A DNA stretch of 11,810 bases from assembly GCA_002371295.1 (NCBI GenBank), contig DFGZ01000190.1, positions 1 to 11,810 on the forward strand, written 5' to 3'. Of the stretch, positions 1-6,103 are shown in pieces. The notes under the pieces were generated by a model that was not told where the DNA came from, did no database searches, and worked only from the letters and a program-made list of their open reading frames with translations. The first letter of the stretch is position 1, and every line of letters starts with the position of its first letter. The translations under genes were made by a program, and so were the position numbers. The stretch is from Oribacterium sp. UBA3737. Its GTDB lineage: Bacteria; Bacillota_A; Clostridia; Lachnospirales; Lachnospiraceae.

Positions 1-789
1 GATCTTCATGAAAAAGAGTTCGGCAAAGATAACGAGGAGCTGATAAAAAGGATAGATGAATTAAAACCGGATTTTATACTTATAGGAGGAGATCTTATCA
101 GGTCTCATAAGGTTCATAAGAACGGAAAATATAAGGATAGGGATTCGGTTGGAGTAAGTATCAAATTACTTGAAAAGCTCAGTAAAAAGTATAAAATATA
201 CTATTCTTACGGAAATCATGAACAGCGTCTGTTTCAGAAAGCGGGTTTCGATGATTGCAAAGATGCCGTAAAATATGATAAATATATACAGGATCTTTCA
301 AAGGGACGGGCAGAGGAGCTGAAAGGTACACTTAGGGAAGTTTGTGTACTTGATAACAGCTCTGTTTCTTTTGAGGATTTTGACATTACCGGTCTCAGCC
401 TCCCCATGAAGTATTACAATTCCCTTTTTTTTAAAAAGGGTGAAGACTTAAGGGTGGAAGATATCCAAAAAATGACGGGTACACCGGATAGGGATAAGTT
501 CCATATCATGATGGTCCACACTCCCAGGCATTATAAAAATGTTATTGAATACGGGGCGGATCTTGTTTTGTCCGGACATTATCATGGAGGTACCGTTTAT
601 ATTCCTTATTTCGGTGCCCTGATGACGCCTCAGTTCCAGTTTTTTGTCAAGGAATGTGCCGGAGAGTTTAAATACAAAAACGGTACGCTCATAGTTAACC
701 GCGGTTTGGGAACCCATTCTGTGAATGTAAGAATCAATAACAGACCGGAGATAAGTTTGATTACCATAAAACCTTATAGGGAAGATTAG
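1..789 (+). CDS. Metallophosphoesterase (calcineurin-like), 5'-truncated by the window edge
   Basis: The frame is open from base 1 to the TAG at 787-789, so this is the C-terminal 262 residues of a longer protein; the ATG at 406 is internal. All metal-ligand motifs of the calcineurin-like phosphoesterase superfamily appear in order: DLH at the very first codons (motif I, DxH), GGD (85-93), GNHE (211-222), the histidine of MMVH (508-519) and GHYHGG (574-591). A complete set predicts an active two-metal phosphohydrolase. The layout resembles YkuE-type or UDP-diacylglucosamine-hydrolase-like enzymes, whose N-terminus often carries a membrane anchor; that part lies outside the window and cannot be judged. 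The substrate is unknown. One base separates its stop codon from scpA, so it is probably co-transcribed with scpAB, although a direct role in chromosome segregation is not implied. Confidence 0.93.
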   Translation, partial: DLHEKEFGKDNEELIKRIDELKPDFILIGGDLIRSHKVHKNGKYKDRDSVGVSIKLLEKLSKKYKIYYSYGNHEQRLFQKAGFDDCKDAVKYDKYIQDLSKGRAEELKGTLREVCVLDNSSVSFEDFDITGLSLPMKYYNSLFFKKGEDLRVEDIQKMTGTPDRDKFHIMMVHTPRHYKNVIEYGADLVLSGHYHGGTVYIPYFGALMTPQFQFFVKECAGEFKYKNGTLIVNRGLGTHSVNVRINNRPEISLITIKPYRED

Positions 790-790
790 T

Positions 791-1591
791 ATGCCTGAAA
801 TCACATATAAACTTGATAAATTTGAGGGTCCTCTTGACCTTCTCCTTCATCTTATCGAAAGAGATAAGATTGATATTTTTGATATTCCCATAGTGCAGAT
901 AACCGCAGAATATCTGGACTATGTCAGTCATATGGAAGAAGAAAATTTGGATATAGTTTCCGATTTCCTGGTAATGGCGGCAACACTTCTTGAGATAAAA
1001 TCAAGGATGCTTCTGCCGAGAGAAGTGGATGAGGAAACCGGTGAGGAAGTGGATCCGAGAGCAGAGCTTGTGGCGAGACTCCTCGAATACAGAAAATATA
1101 AGCTTATGGGGCAGATACTTCAGGAAAGAGAGGATCTGGCGGACAGATATTTCTATAAAGGTCCTACTATTCCGAAGGAGGTTGAGAAGTACGTTCCGCC
1201 TATAGATCTTGATGATCTTTTGAAAAAGGTAACCCTTGACAGTCTTAAAACCGTGTTTGAAGATGTGATGAGACGTAAGGAGGATTCCATTGATAAGGTC
1301 CGTTCAAAATTCGGTGTTATCAAAAAGGAAAAGATCTCTCTTGAGGGTCGTATACGTGACGTTCTTAAATATGTCAGAGGTCACCATAAGTTTTCCTTCC
1401 GTCATATGATACGAAAGAAAAAGGATAAGATGGATGTGGTGGTGAGCTTCCTGGCCATACTTGAGCTGATGAAGATGGGGCGAATCACTCTGGTACAGGA
1501 TACACCTTTCGGAGATATGGATATAACTGAGGTTCTGGATCCCAATCAGTCAGATGAAGATCTTGATCTTACAAATCTGGAGGACTTGTAA
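791..1591 (+). CDS. scpA: Segregation and condensation protein A (kleisin)
   Basis: This 266-residue protein is the kleisin subunit that bridges the two SMC heads and binds ScpB in the bacterial SMC-ScpAB condensin, which loads and compacts the chromosome near the origin. The N-terminal signature FEGPLDLLLHLI (residues 11-22) and EIKSRMLLP (68-76) are diagnostic; this region binds the SMC neck. A charged middle (about 80-180) holds the ScpB-binding stretch, and the C-terminal winged helix (about 181-250, starting ISLEGRIRDVL) binds the SMC head cap. Length is normal for the family (about 240-270). The ATG follows the upstream stop by one base, and a weak AGGGA lies before it, suggesting translational coupling. 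The last 15 residues are unusually acidic. Confidence 0.97.
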   Translation: MPEITYKLDKFEGPLDLLLHLIERDKIDIFDIPIVQITAEYLDYVSHMEEENLDIVSDFLVMAATLLEIKSRMLLPREVDEETGEEVDPRAELVARLLEYRKYKLMGQILQEREDLADRYFYKGPTIPKEVEKYVPPIDLDDLLKKVTLDSLKTVFEDVMRRKEDSIDKVRSKFGVIKKEKISLEGRIRDVLKYVRGHHKFSFRHMIRKKKDKMDVVVSFLAILELMKMGRITLVQDTPFGDMDITEVLDPNQSDEDLDLTNLEDL

Positions 1592-1594
1592 TCA

Positions 1595-2353
1595 ATGAGT
1601 AAAAATGAACAGTTGAGATTACCTATCGATGATGATCTGGAGCTTGATTCCATAGAAAAAAAGCTCGCTATGGAAATCGACAGAGAATTCAATGATGAGC
1701 TTACACAAGAGGAAAATATCGTAGAAGCGCTTTTGTATACAAAGGGTAATTCCGTTAGTCTGGAAGAGATAAAGACAGCTCTTGACTGCGGCGAAAGACC
1801 GGCAAAGAAGGCTATCGAAAGACTCATGAAGAAATATGAGGAGCGAAAGGGCGGAATCATCATACAGATGGTGGCAAATCATTATCAGATGGCCACAAAC
1901 CCCGAGTGTTTTGATGCTCTTATAAGAGTGGCAAAGCACCCTAAAAAGCCTGTGCTTACAGATATCATTATGGAGACTCTGGCCATAATCGCATACAAAC
2001 AGCCTGTTACAAAGGCTGAGATCGAAAGAGTAAGAGGTGTTTCATCGGATCATGCGGTAAATAAGCTTGTGGAGTACGGTCTTGCCTATGAGGTTGGACG
2101 TCTCAATGCTCCCGGAAGACCTGCACTTTTCGCAACAACAGAGGAGTTCCTGAGAAGATTCGGAATCAGTTCTCTGGACAATCTTCCTGATCTTAATCCT
2201 GAGATGGAAGAAGAAATCAAGAAGGAGGTCAACGAGGAGGTCGTTGATATCATGGGGGCTGCACAGCCTGAAGAGACTGATGAGGATGCTGATACGGAAG
2301 CATTGACACAGGAAGAAGAAAAAACAGAAACAGATATACAGGAAGAAGATTAA
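1595..2353 (+). CDS. scpB: Segregation and condensation protein B
   Basis: This is the partner of ScpA; ScpB acts as a dimer that holds the kleisin in the SMC condensin complex. It has two tandem winged-helix domains: the first starts near NIVEALLYTKG (41-51), the second near ETLAIIAYKQPVTKAEIE (127-144) and runs to the conserved GRPALFATTEEFLRRFG (174-190). At 252 residues it is longer than the approximately 195-residue B. subtilis protein, with about 38 extra N-terminal residues and an acidic C-terminal tail of about 50 residues (rich in E, D and T). GGAGG at 1579-1583, inside the end of scpA, serves the ATG; the gap after scpA is 3 nt, so the two are coupled. The N-terminal extension has a charged, coding-like composition, and no better start with a ribosome site lies downstream. 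Confidence 0.96.
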   Translation: MSKNEQLRLPIDDDLELDSIEKKLAMEIDREFNDELTQEENIVEALLYTKGNSVSLEEIKTALDCGERPAKKAIERLMKKYEERKGGIIIQMVANHYQMATNPECFDALIRVAKHPKKPVLTDIIMETLAIIAYKQPVTKAEIERVRGVSSDHAVNKLVEYGLAYEVGRLNAPGRPALFATTEEFLRRFGISSLDNLPDLNPEMEEEIKKEVNEEVVDIMGAAQPEETDEDADTEALTQEEEKTETDIQEED

Positions 2354-2410
2354 GAATGCAGGAAGAAAATGCCTAAACAGAGGAATGAGAGACTGCATCA
2401 ATCTGATAAT

Positions 2411-2416
2411 AAGGAG
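2411..2416 (+). promoter_or_regulatory. Ribosome binding site that fixes the dut start
   Basis: AAGGAG lies 4 nt before the ATG at 2421. The longer in-frame start at 2385 has no comparable site and would add 12 residues that are not part of the dUTPase fold, so 2421 is preferred. Confidence 0.75.
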
Positions 2417-2420
2417 AATT

Positions 2421-2858
2421 ATGGAGAAGACAATAAAGATAAAGTATCATTCACAGGAGATCGAAAAGCTTGAATATATAGCGGGTAAGAGCGACTGGAT
2501 CGATCTCAGGGTTGCCGAAGATGTCAGCCTGAAGAAAGGGGATTTCAGGCTCATCAGTATGGGCATATCTCTTCAGGTGCCTGATGGTTATGAGATGCTA
2601 CTTGCACCGAGAAGCTCCACCTTTAAGAATTTCGGACTTATCCAGACAAACTCACTTGGTGTTATTGATGAAACCTACTGCGGAGATAATGATATAATCC
2701 GCATGCCGGTTTACGCCACACGGGATACAGAGCTTCATGTCAATGACCGTATCTGCCAGTTCAGGATCATCGAGCATCAGCCTCATATCATATTTGATGA
2801 GGTTGAATCTCTCGGAAACGAAGACAGAGGCGGATTCGGTTCAACGGGAAAGAACTGA
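2421..2858 (+). CDS. dut: dUTP diphosphatase (trimeric dUTPase)
   Basis: Hydrolyses dUTP to dUMP and pyrophosphate, keeping uracil out of DNA and feeding thymidylate synthesis. All five dUTPase motifs are present in the 145-residue protein: motif 1 SDWIDLRVAED (24-34), motif 2 PRSS (63-66), motif 3 GVIDETYCGD (80-89) with the catalytic Asp and uracil-side Tyr, motif 4 RICQFRI (110-116), and the C-terminal P-loop-like motif 5 RGGFGSTG (136-143). Length and motif order fit the homotrimeric family. Motif 2 reads PRSS rather than the commoner PRSG. It follows scpB by 67 nt with no terminator visible, so it may be read from the same transcript. The family also includes phage copies, but no phage genes are nearby, so a housekeeping role is likely. 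Confidence 0.95.
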   Translation: MEKTIKIKYHSQEIEKLEYIAGKSDWIDLRVAEDVSLKKGDFRLISMGISLQVPDGYEMLLAPRSSTFKNFGLIQTNSLGVIDETYCGDNDIIRMPVYATRDTELHVNDRICQFRIIEHQPHIIFDEVESLGNEDRGGFGSTGKN

Positions 2859-2939
2859 TTTTAGTAGGCGGAATATGTAAGATGATAGTTTTATTATTCC
2901 GGAAGTTACGGACTTATAAAGTTGGGGATTATTGATAAA

Positions 2940-3569
2940 ATGTCAGAATATAGCATTATCATAAAACGTATTTCCATAGGTATGATGCTTGGACTCATGT
3001 TGCTTCTTACGGCATGTTCTTCGAAAAAGGTTGATGAACTGAGACTTCAGGGTATAGAGGAGCTTCAGAAGGCCAAGTATGAAAAGGCCGTTGAAACCTT
3101 TAATGAGGCTATGGAATTAAGTGACGGACGTGTCGGTGAGCTTCAGTTTGATATACTTTTGTATAGGGCCGAAGCTGAGTATATGAGCGGGGATCTGGAG
3201 GCTGCCGAAAAATCTCTGGAGACTCTCAGAGAAGTTAACGGAGATAAGGACGAATATATCAAATTTCAGGCACAGCTTGATGCGAAGAGACTTGTTAAGG
3301 GTGCAACCGAGGCTCTGGATGCCGGTGACACGGAAGCAGCAAAGGAAAAAATCGATGCTGCCGAAGCTCTGGGCATAAGAAATGACCGCGAGTTACAGTT
3401 TGACAAGGTGGTTTATCTGGAAAAGACCGCACAGTGGAAAGAAGCCTATGAGGAGATTAAGGCCTACAGGAATCAGTATCCGGATGATAAGGAAGCTGAA
3501 AGGGAAGAAAAGTTTCTTAACACCAGAGTTTCCGCTCTGGAAAATAATGAAGCTATGGTGACAGGCTGA
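2940..3569 (+). CDS. Small lipoprotein with TPR-like helical repeats
   Basis: The ATG at 2940 opens a 209-residue protein with a typical lipoprotein signal: basic KR, a hydrophobic core of about 13 residues and the lipobox LLTAC, placing the lipidated Cys near residue 26. It is therefore predicted to be exported and anchored to the outer face of the membrane. The mature part is highly helical and charged. It shows TPR-like periodicity, for example AKYEKAVETFNEAMEL, then SGDLEAAEKSLETL, AGDTEAAKEKIDAA and AQWKEAYEEIKAYRNQYP. Such proteins usually mediate protein contacts; no enzyme motif is visible and the partner is unknown. An in-frame TTG at 2922 would add six residues but has no better ribosome site; GGGGA at 2924-2928 better suits the ATG. 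The gene lies 81 nt after dut and ahead of two terminators. Confidence 0.85.
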   Translation: MSEYSIIIKRISIGMMLGLMLLLTACSSKKVDELRLQGIEELQKAKYEKAVETFNEAMELSDGRVGELQFDILLYRAEAEYMSGDLEAAEKSLETLREVNGDKDEYIKFQAQLDAKRLVKGATEALDAGDTEAAKEKIDAAEALGIRNDRELQFDKVVYLEKTAQWKEAYEEIKAYRNQYPDDKEAEREEKFLNTRVSALENNEAMVTG

Positions 3570-3660
3570 ATAAATTTCCTTCAGAATCTATAGAAGCTGT
3601 ATTTTTAGGTAAGTGTCATGCTGCTTACTGAAAAAAACTATATCAGTATATATTTATCTT

Positions 3661-3698
3661 CGAAGTTATATCTGTCATAGTCTTAAACTTCGTTTTTT
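3661..3698 (+). terminator. Rho-independent terminator 1 after the lipoprotein gene
   Basis: CGAAGTT (3661-3667) pairs with AACTTCG (3686-3692) across an 18-nt loop and is followed directly by six T (3693-3698). The stem is short and the loop long, so this is the weaker of the tandem pair. Confidence 0.6.
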
Positions 3699-3701
3699 GA
3701 T

Positions 3702-3730
3702 GCCCGATGCTTGCATGAATCGGGCTTTTT
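3702..3730 (+). terminator. Rho-independent terminator 2 (tandem)
   Basis: GCCCGAT (3702-3708) pairs with ATCGGGC (3719-3725) over a 10-nt loop and is followed by TTTTT (3726-3730). It lies only 3 nt after the T-run of the first terminator. Together they should end transcription from the metallophosphoesterase-scpAB-dut-lipoprotein block. Confidence 0.8.
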
Positions 3731-3850
3731 GATTATACTCGGATATAAAAGTCTGAATTATAATAATCGGACTTTTGGGCGGGATCGGAAAAGTCTTAAA
3801 AATCAACGTGACCTTTCCGGAATTCCGGAGGGCAAATTTATATTTTGGGC
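3731..3850 (+). promoter_or_regulatory. Structured leader / candidate promoter region of the aminotransferase gene
   Basis: No gene is visible between the terminators and 3863, but the stretch has structure. AAAAGTCTGA (3747-3756) can pair with TCGGACTTTT (3767-3776) as a 10-bp stem with one G-T wobble. The right arm can instead pair with a second AAAAGTCT (3789-3796), so the two hairpins exclude each other. A perfect TATAAT (3759-3764) lies in the loop of the first hairpin, though no good -35 sits at the right distance. A 14-bp perfect palindrome, TCCGGAATTCCGGA (3816-3829), lies 21 nt before the ribosome site. Seen directly: the repeats. Inferred: promoter and possible operator or attenuator function. 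Confidence 0.4.
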
Positions 3851-3856
3851 AGGAGG
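3851..3856 (+). promoter_or_regulatory. Strong ribosome binding site that fixes the aminotransferase start
   Basis: AGGAGG is a consensus Shine-Dalgarno 6 nt before the ATG at 3863. The alternative in-frame TTG at 3845 would place this site inside the coding region, so 3863 is chosen. Confidence 0.85.
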
Positions 3857-3862
3857 CCACTG

Positions 3863-5209
3863 ATGAAAGCTTACATAGAGATGACAAAAGAAGAGCTTCA
3901 AAAGGAGCTGGTGGAACTTAAGAAAGAGTATGCAAGATATCAGGCTATGGAGATGAGCCTTGACATGAGCCGTGGTAAGCCATGTAAGGAGCAGCTTGAT
4001 CTCAGCATGGGACTTATGGATGCTCTTACAAGTGGAGCCGATATGTACTGTGAGGACGGAACAGATTGCAGAAACTACGGTGTTCTGGGCGGTATAGATG
4101 AAGCTAAGGTACTTCTTTCGGACATGATGGAAAACAATCCTGATAATATCATTATCTACGGTAATTCATCACTGAACGTTATGTATGACTCTATCTCCAG
4201 ATCCATGACACACGGAGTCATGGGCAATACACCATGGAGTAAGCTTGATAAGGTTAAGTGGCTCTGCCCTGTACCGGGTTATGACAGACATTTCGGAATC
4301 ACAGAGTATTTCGGTATCGAGATGATCAATGTTCCTATGACACCAACCGGTCCTGATATGGATATGGTTGAGAAGCTTGTAAAGGAAGATGAAGCCATAA
4401 AGGGAATCTGGTGTGTTCCGAAGTATTCAAATCCTCAGGGTTACAGCTACAACGATGAAACCGTACGTCGTTTCGCAAGACTTCAGCCTGCTGCAAAGGA
4501 TTTCCGTATTTATTGGGATAATGCTTACGGCATTCACCATCTTTATGACAGGGATCAGGATTATCTTATCGAGATACTTGCAGAATGTAAGCGTGCCGGA
4601 AATCCTGATATGGTTTATAAATTTGCCTCAACTTCAAAAATCACCTTCCCGGGTTCCGGAATAGCAGCACTTGCAACTTCATCAAACAACCTTGATGATA
4701 TCAGGAGTCAGATGAAGCATCAGACCATCGGATATGATAAGGTGAATCAGCTCCGCCATGTTCGTTTCTTTGGCGATATCCATGGCATGGTCGAGCATAT
4801 GCGTAAGCATGCAGATATCATCAGACCTAAGTTCGAGATGGTAGAGGATGTTTTTGCCAAGAATCTTGAAGGACTCGGAGTCGGAGACTGGACAAAGCCA
4901 AACGGAGGATACTTCATCAGCTTTGATACTATTCCGGGATGTGCTAAATCTGTTGTGGACCATTGTAAGAAGGCGGGAGTCAAGCTCACAGATGCAGGAG
5001 CAACATTCCCTTATCATAAGGATCCTGAGGATAAAAATATTCGTATCGCTCCTACATATCCTACTCTCGATGATCTTAAGACTGCAGCAAATCTTTTTAC
5101 ACTCTGTGTAAAGCTTGTTTCTGTAGAAAAGATTCTCGCTTCAAAAACAGGAGAGGACATAAAGAAACTGGATGCGGAAAAGCCGGATGAAGTTATGGAA
5201 GCTGTATAA
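3863..5209 (+). CDS. PLP-dependent aminotransferase, aspartate aminotransferase-like (subgroup Ic type)
   Basis: A 448-residue fold-type I aminotransferase, probably moving the amino group between aspartate and 2-oxoglutarate in the cytosol. Visible active-site elements are the N-terminal MSRGKPCKEQLDLS stretch, PKYSNPQG with the cofactor-contacting Asn190, WDNAYGIHHL with Asp219 and Tyr222 contacting the pyridine ring, STSKITFPGSG with the Schiff-base Lys259, and NIRIAP with Arg394, the expected substrate carboxylate ligand. The phrases YDRHFGITEYFGIE and FASTSKITF match what I know of the Corynebacterium-type aspartate aminotransferase family (Pfam Asp_aminotransf / subgroup Ic), rather than the classical AspC or Ia/Ib groups. 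The gene stands alone between terminators, so it is probably its own transcription unit. Exact substrate specificity cannot be read from sequence; all key residues are intact. Confidence 0.93.
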   Translation: MKAYIEMTKEELQKELVELKKEYARYQAMEMSLDMSRGKPCKEQLDLSMGLMDALTSGADMYCEDGTDCRNYGVLGGIDEAKVLLSDMMENNPDNIIIYGNSSLNVMYDSISRSMTHGVMGNTPWSKLDKVKWLCPVPGYDRHFGITEYFGIEMINVPMTPTGPDMDMVEKLVKEDEAIKGIWCVPKYSNPQGYSYNDETVRRFARLQPAAKDFRIYWDNAYGIHHLYDRDQDYLIEILAECKRAGNPDMVYKFASTSKITFPGSGIAALATSSNNLDDIRSQMKHQTIGYDKVNQLRHVRFFGDIHGMVEHMRKHADIIRPKFEMVEDVFAKNLEGLGVGDWTKPNGGYFISFDTIPGCAKSVVDHCKKAGVKLTDAGATFPYHKDPEDKNIRIAPTYPTLDDLKTAANLFTLCVKLVSVEKILASKTGEDIKKLDAEKPDEVMEAV

Positions 5210-5326
5210 GTTCAGGGATTTCAGCTTGTTAAGAGAAACGAGCAGGGATAAAGGCCCCGGGTGATTCCATGTCGGCTTAAAATGTATGTACGTGAAGGAA
5301 CGACATGCGCCTGACAGTCTTTTAAT
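5210..5326 (+). other. Non-coding 3' region after the aminotransferase gene
   Basis: No credible ORF. The heptamer CATGTCG (5268-5274) recurs inverted as CGACATG (5301-5307), giving a possible 7-bp stem with a 26-nt loop, and CAGGGAT occurs twice directly (5213-5219 and 5243-5249). This could be a 3' untranslated region or a 3'-derived small RNA ending at the terminator. I do not recognise a known RNA family. Confidence 0.35.
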
Positions 5327-5374
5327 GAATAAAAAAAGTGTTTCCGTCTGATGGCGGAAACACTTTTTTTATTC
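5327..5374. terminator. Very long bidirectional rho-independent terminator between convergent genes
   Basis: The left arm 5327-5346 (GAAT, seven A, GTGTTTCCG) is perfectly complementary to 5355-5374 (CGGAAACAC, seven T, ATTC), a 20-bp perfect stem. T5347-G5354 and C5348-G5353 can extend it to 22 pairs with a TGAT tetraloop. A-run and T-run flank the GC-containing core symmetrically, so it can terminate the + strand aminotransferase transcript and the - strand DUF4364 transcript. Confidence 0.92.
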
Positions 5375-5407
5375 GCTTTTTATTCGCTTTTTATTCGCTT
5401 TTTATTC
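5366..5407. repeat. 11-bp tandem repeat, about 3.8 copies
   Basis: TTTTTATTCGC occurs at 5366-5376, 5377-5387 and 5388-5398, followed by a partial copy TTTTTATTC (5399-5407). The first copy overlaps the right arm of the terminator and the last runs into the stop codon (5406-5408, minus strand) of the DUF4364 gene. It looks like slippage duplication of the gene end and T-run. Confidence 0.85.
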
Positions 5408-5924
5408 AGCTAAGCAGATTTTTGACAACGAAAGCGTAAATTTCCTGATTCTTTTCACCCCACTTGGCACACATACGCTCTGCGGAATCTTTATCAGGGA
5501 CATTGATATCAAGAGCATAGAGGATATTGTTTTCCTCTCTTACCTCGGCATGAACGATGTAATCTCCGGTCTCTGTTTCGTAATAATCAGTATAGTTTGA
5601 GGATTCCTGACGAAGCTTCATCTTGTTTTCCTTTAGAAAACGATTCATATCTTCCACAGCACCGGATGAAATGTCATTGCCGAAAAGCTCAATGGTATTG
5701 GAACCTTCCTGCGTGATTTCATATCTGGTGGACTTTTTGCTTGGATGGGTCTTTATGAGACCCGCATCGTCAAGATCCGAGATAGCTTGTTGAAGTGTAA
5801 AATATGTAGTATATTCGTAATCCAGAAAAAAACCGCTCAGTTGATTATTCGTTAAAGGGTAATTTACAGTCTTTAATAAATAAAGAATCATTAGTTTGTA
5901 TAATGTAAGTGGTTCTGTTATCAT
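5406..5924 (-). CDS. DUF4364 family winged-helix protein (putative transcriptional regulator)
   Basis: A 172-residue protein that I assign to DUF4364 from its overall pattern. Members occur in Clostridia and are predicted DNA-binding proteins. Residues about 8-82 form a winged helix: LYKLMILYLLKTVNYPLTNNQLSGF, then FTLQQAISDLDDAGLI as the likely recognition part, and a wing STRYEITQEGSNTIELFG. The C-terminal half has β-strand-like segments (YYETETGDYIVHAEVREE, ILYALDINVPD) and ends in a helix, possibly for dimerisation or sensing. The ATG at 5924 has AAAGGA (5934-5939 on the + strand) 9 nt upstream and its own promoter. It converges with the aminotransferase gene and diverges from the DUF5717 operon. 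Its targets are unknown; inverted half-sites at its own promoter suggest self-control. Function is inferred from the fold only. Confidence 0.85.
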   Translation of the reverse strand: MITEPLTLYKLMILYLLKTVNYPLTNNQLSGFFLDYEYTTYFTLQQAISDLDDAGLIKTHPSKKSTRYEITQEGSNTIELFGNDISSGAVEDMNRFLKENKMKLRQESSNYTDYYETETGDYIVHAEVREENNILYALDINVPDKDSAERMCAKWGEKNQEIYAFVVKNLLS

Positions 5925-5963
5925 ACTTATATTTCCTTTATCATGTATTGTCTTAGTATGATA
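5919..5963. repeat. 9-bp inverted repeat spanning the DUF4364 promoter and start codon (candidate operator)
   Basis: TATCATACT (5919-5927) is perfectly inverted as AGTATGATA (5955-5963), with 27 bp between. A third half-site TATCAT lies at 5939-5944, 20 bp (two helical turns) from the first. The right arm covers the -10 element and the left arm covers the start codon. Binding by a winged-helix dimer, such as the encoded protein, would block initiation; this is inference. Confidence 0.5.
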
Positions 5964-5986
5964 TCAAGAAAATGGCTGTATTTCAA
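5958..5986 (-). promoter_or_regulatory. Sigma-A-type promoter of the DUF4364 gene
   Basis: On the minus strand, TTGAAA (5981-5986) and TATCAT (5958-5963) each match the consensus in five of six positions, with an ideal 17-nt spacer. Transcription should start near 5950, leaving an untranslated leader of about 26 nt before the ATG. Confidence 0.75.
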
Positions 5987-6024
5987 TGTTCATAACCGCA
6001 TAAGCTTAGTGAAATAGCGCCAAT

Positions 6025-6071
6025 CCTTGAAATTTACTTTATCAAGGTCTTTTTCTGTGTTAATATATACT
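6025..6071 (+). promoter_or_regulatory. Candidate promoter region and small inverted repeat ahead of the DUF5717 operon
   Basis: CCTTGA (6025-6030) is inverted as TCAAGG (6042-6047) with an 11-nt spacer. Just after it lie TAATAT (6061-6066) and an overlapping TATACT (6066-6071), plausible -10 elements. The -35 match is poor (TTTATC at 6038-6043, 17 nt before TAATAT), so the exact promoter is uncertain. No terminator lies between here and valS, so the whole + strand block probably starts in this region. Confidence 0.4.
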
Positions 6072-6103
6072 TTCATGGAGATTTTTCCAGGAGAACATAT
6101 AGA

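Noticed and set aside
406..789. Separate short metallophosphoesterase gene starting at 406
   Set aside because: The frame is open upstream to base 1 and carries motifs I-III there, so 406 is an internal Met.
2042..2401. Minus-strand ORF of 119 codons opposite scpB
   Set aside because: Its runs of Phe and Leu arise from the acidic GAA/GAG-rich tail of scpB read backwards; it is not a membrane protein.
2385..2420. Longer dut start at 2385
   Set aside because: It lacks a ribosome site; AAGGAG at 2411-2416 serves the ATG at 2421, and the extra residues are outside the dUTPase fold.
2859..2939. Terminator between dut and the lipoprotein gene
   Set aside because: GGAATA and TATTCC can pair around 2870-2900, but no T-run follows, so termination is not supported.
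4682..5017. Minus-strand ORFs inside the aminotransferase gene
   Set aside because: They are antisense to conserved active-site regions and have no own ribosome site or recognisable domain.
5366..5407. CRISPR array
   Set aside because: The 11-bp units are directly adjacent with no spacers; this is a simple tandem repeat.
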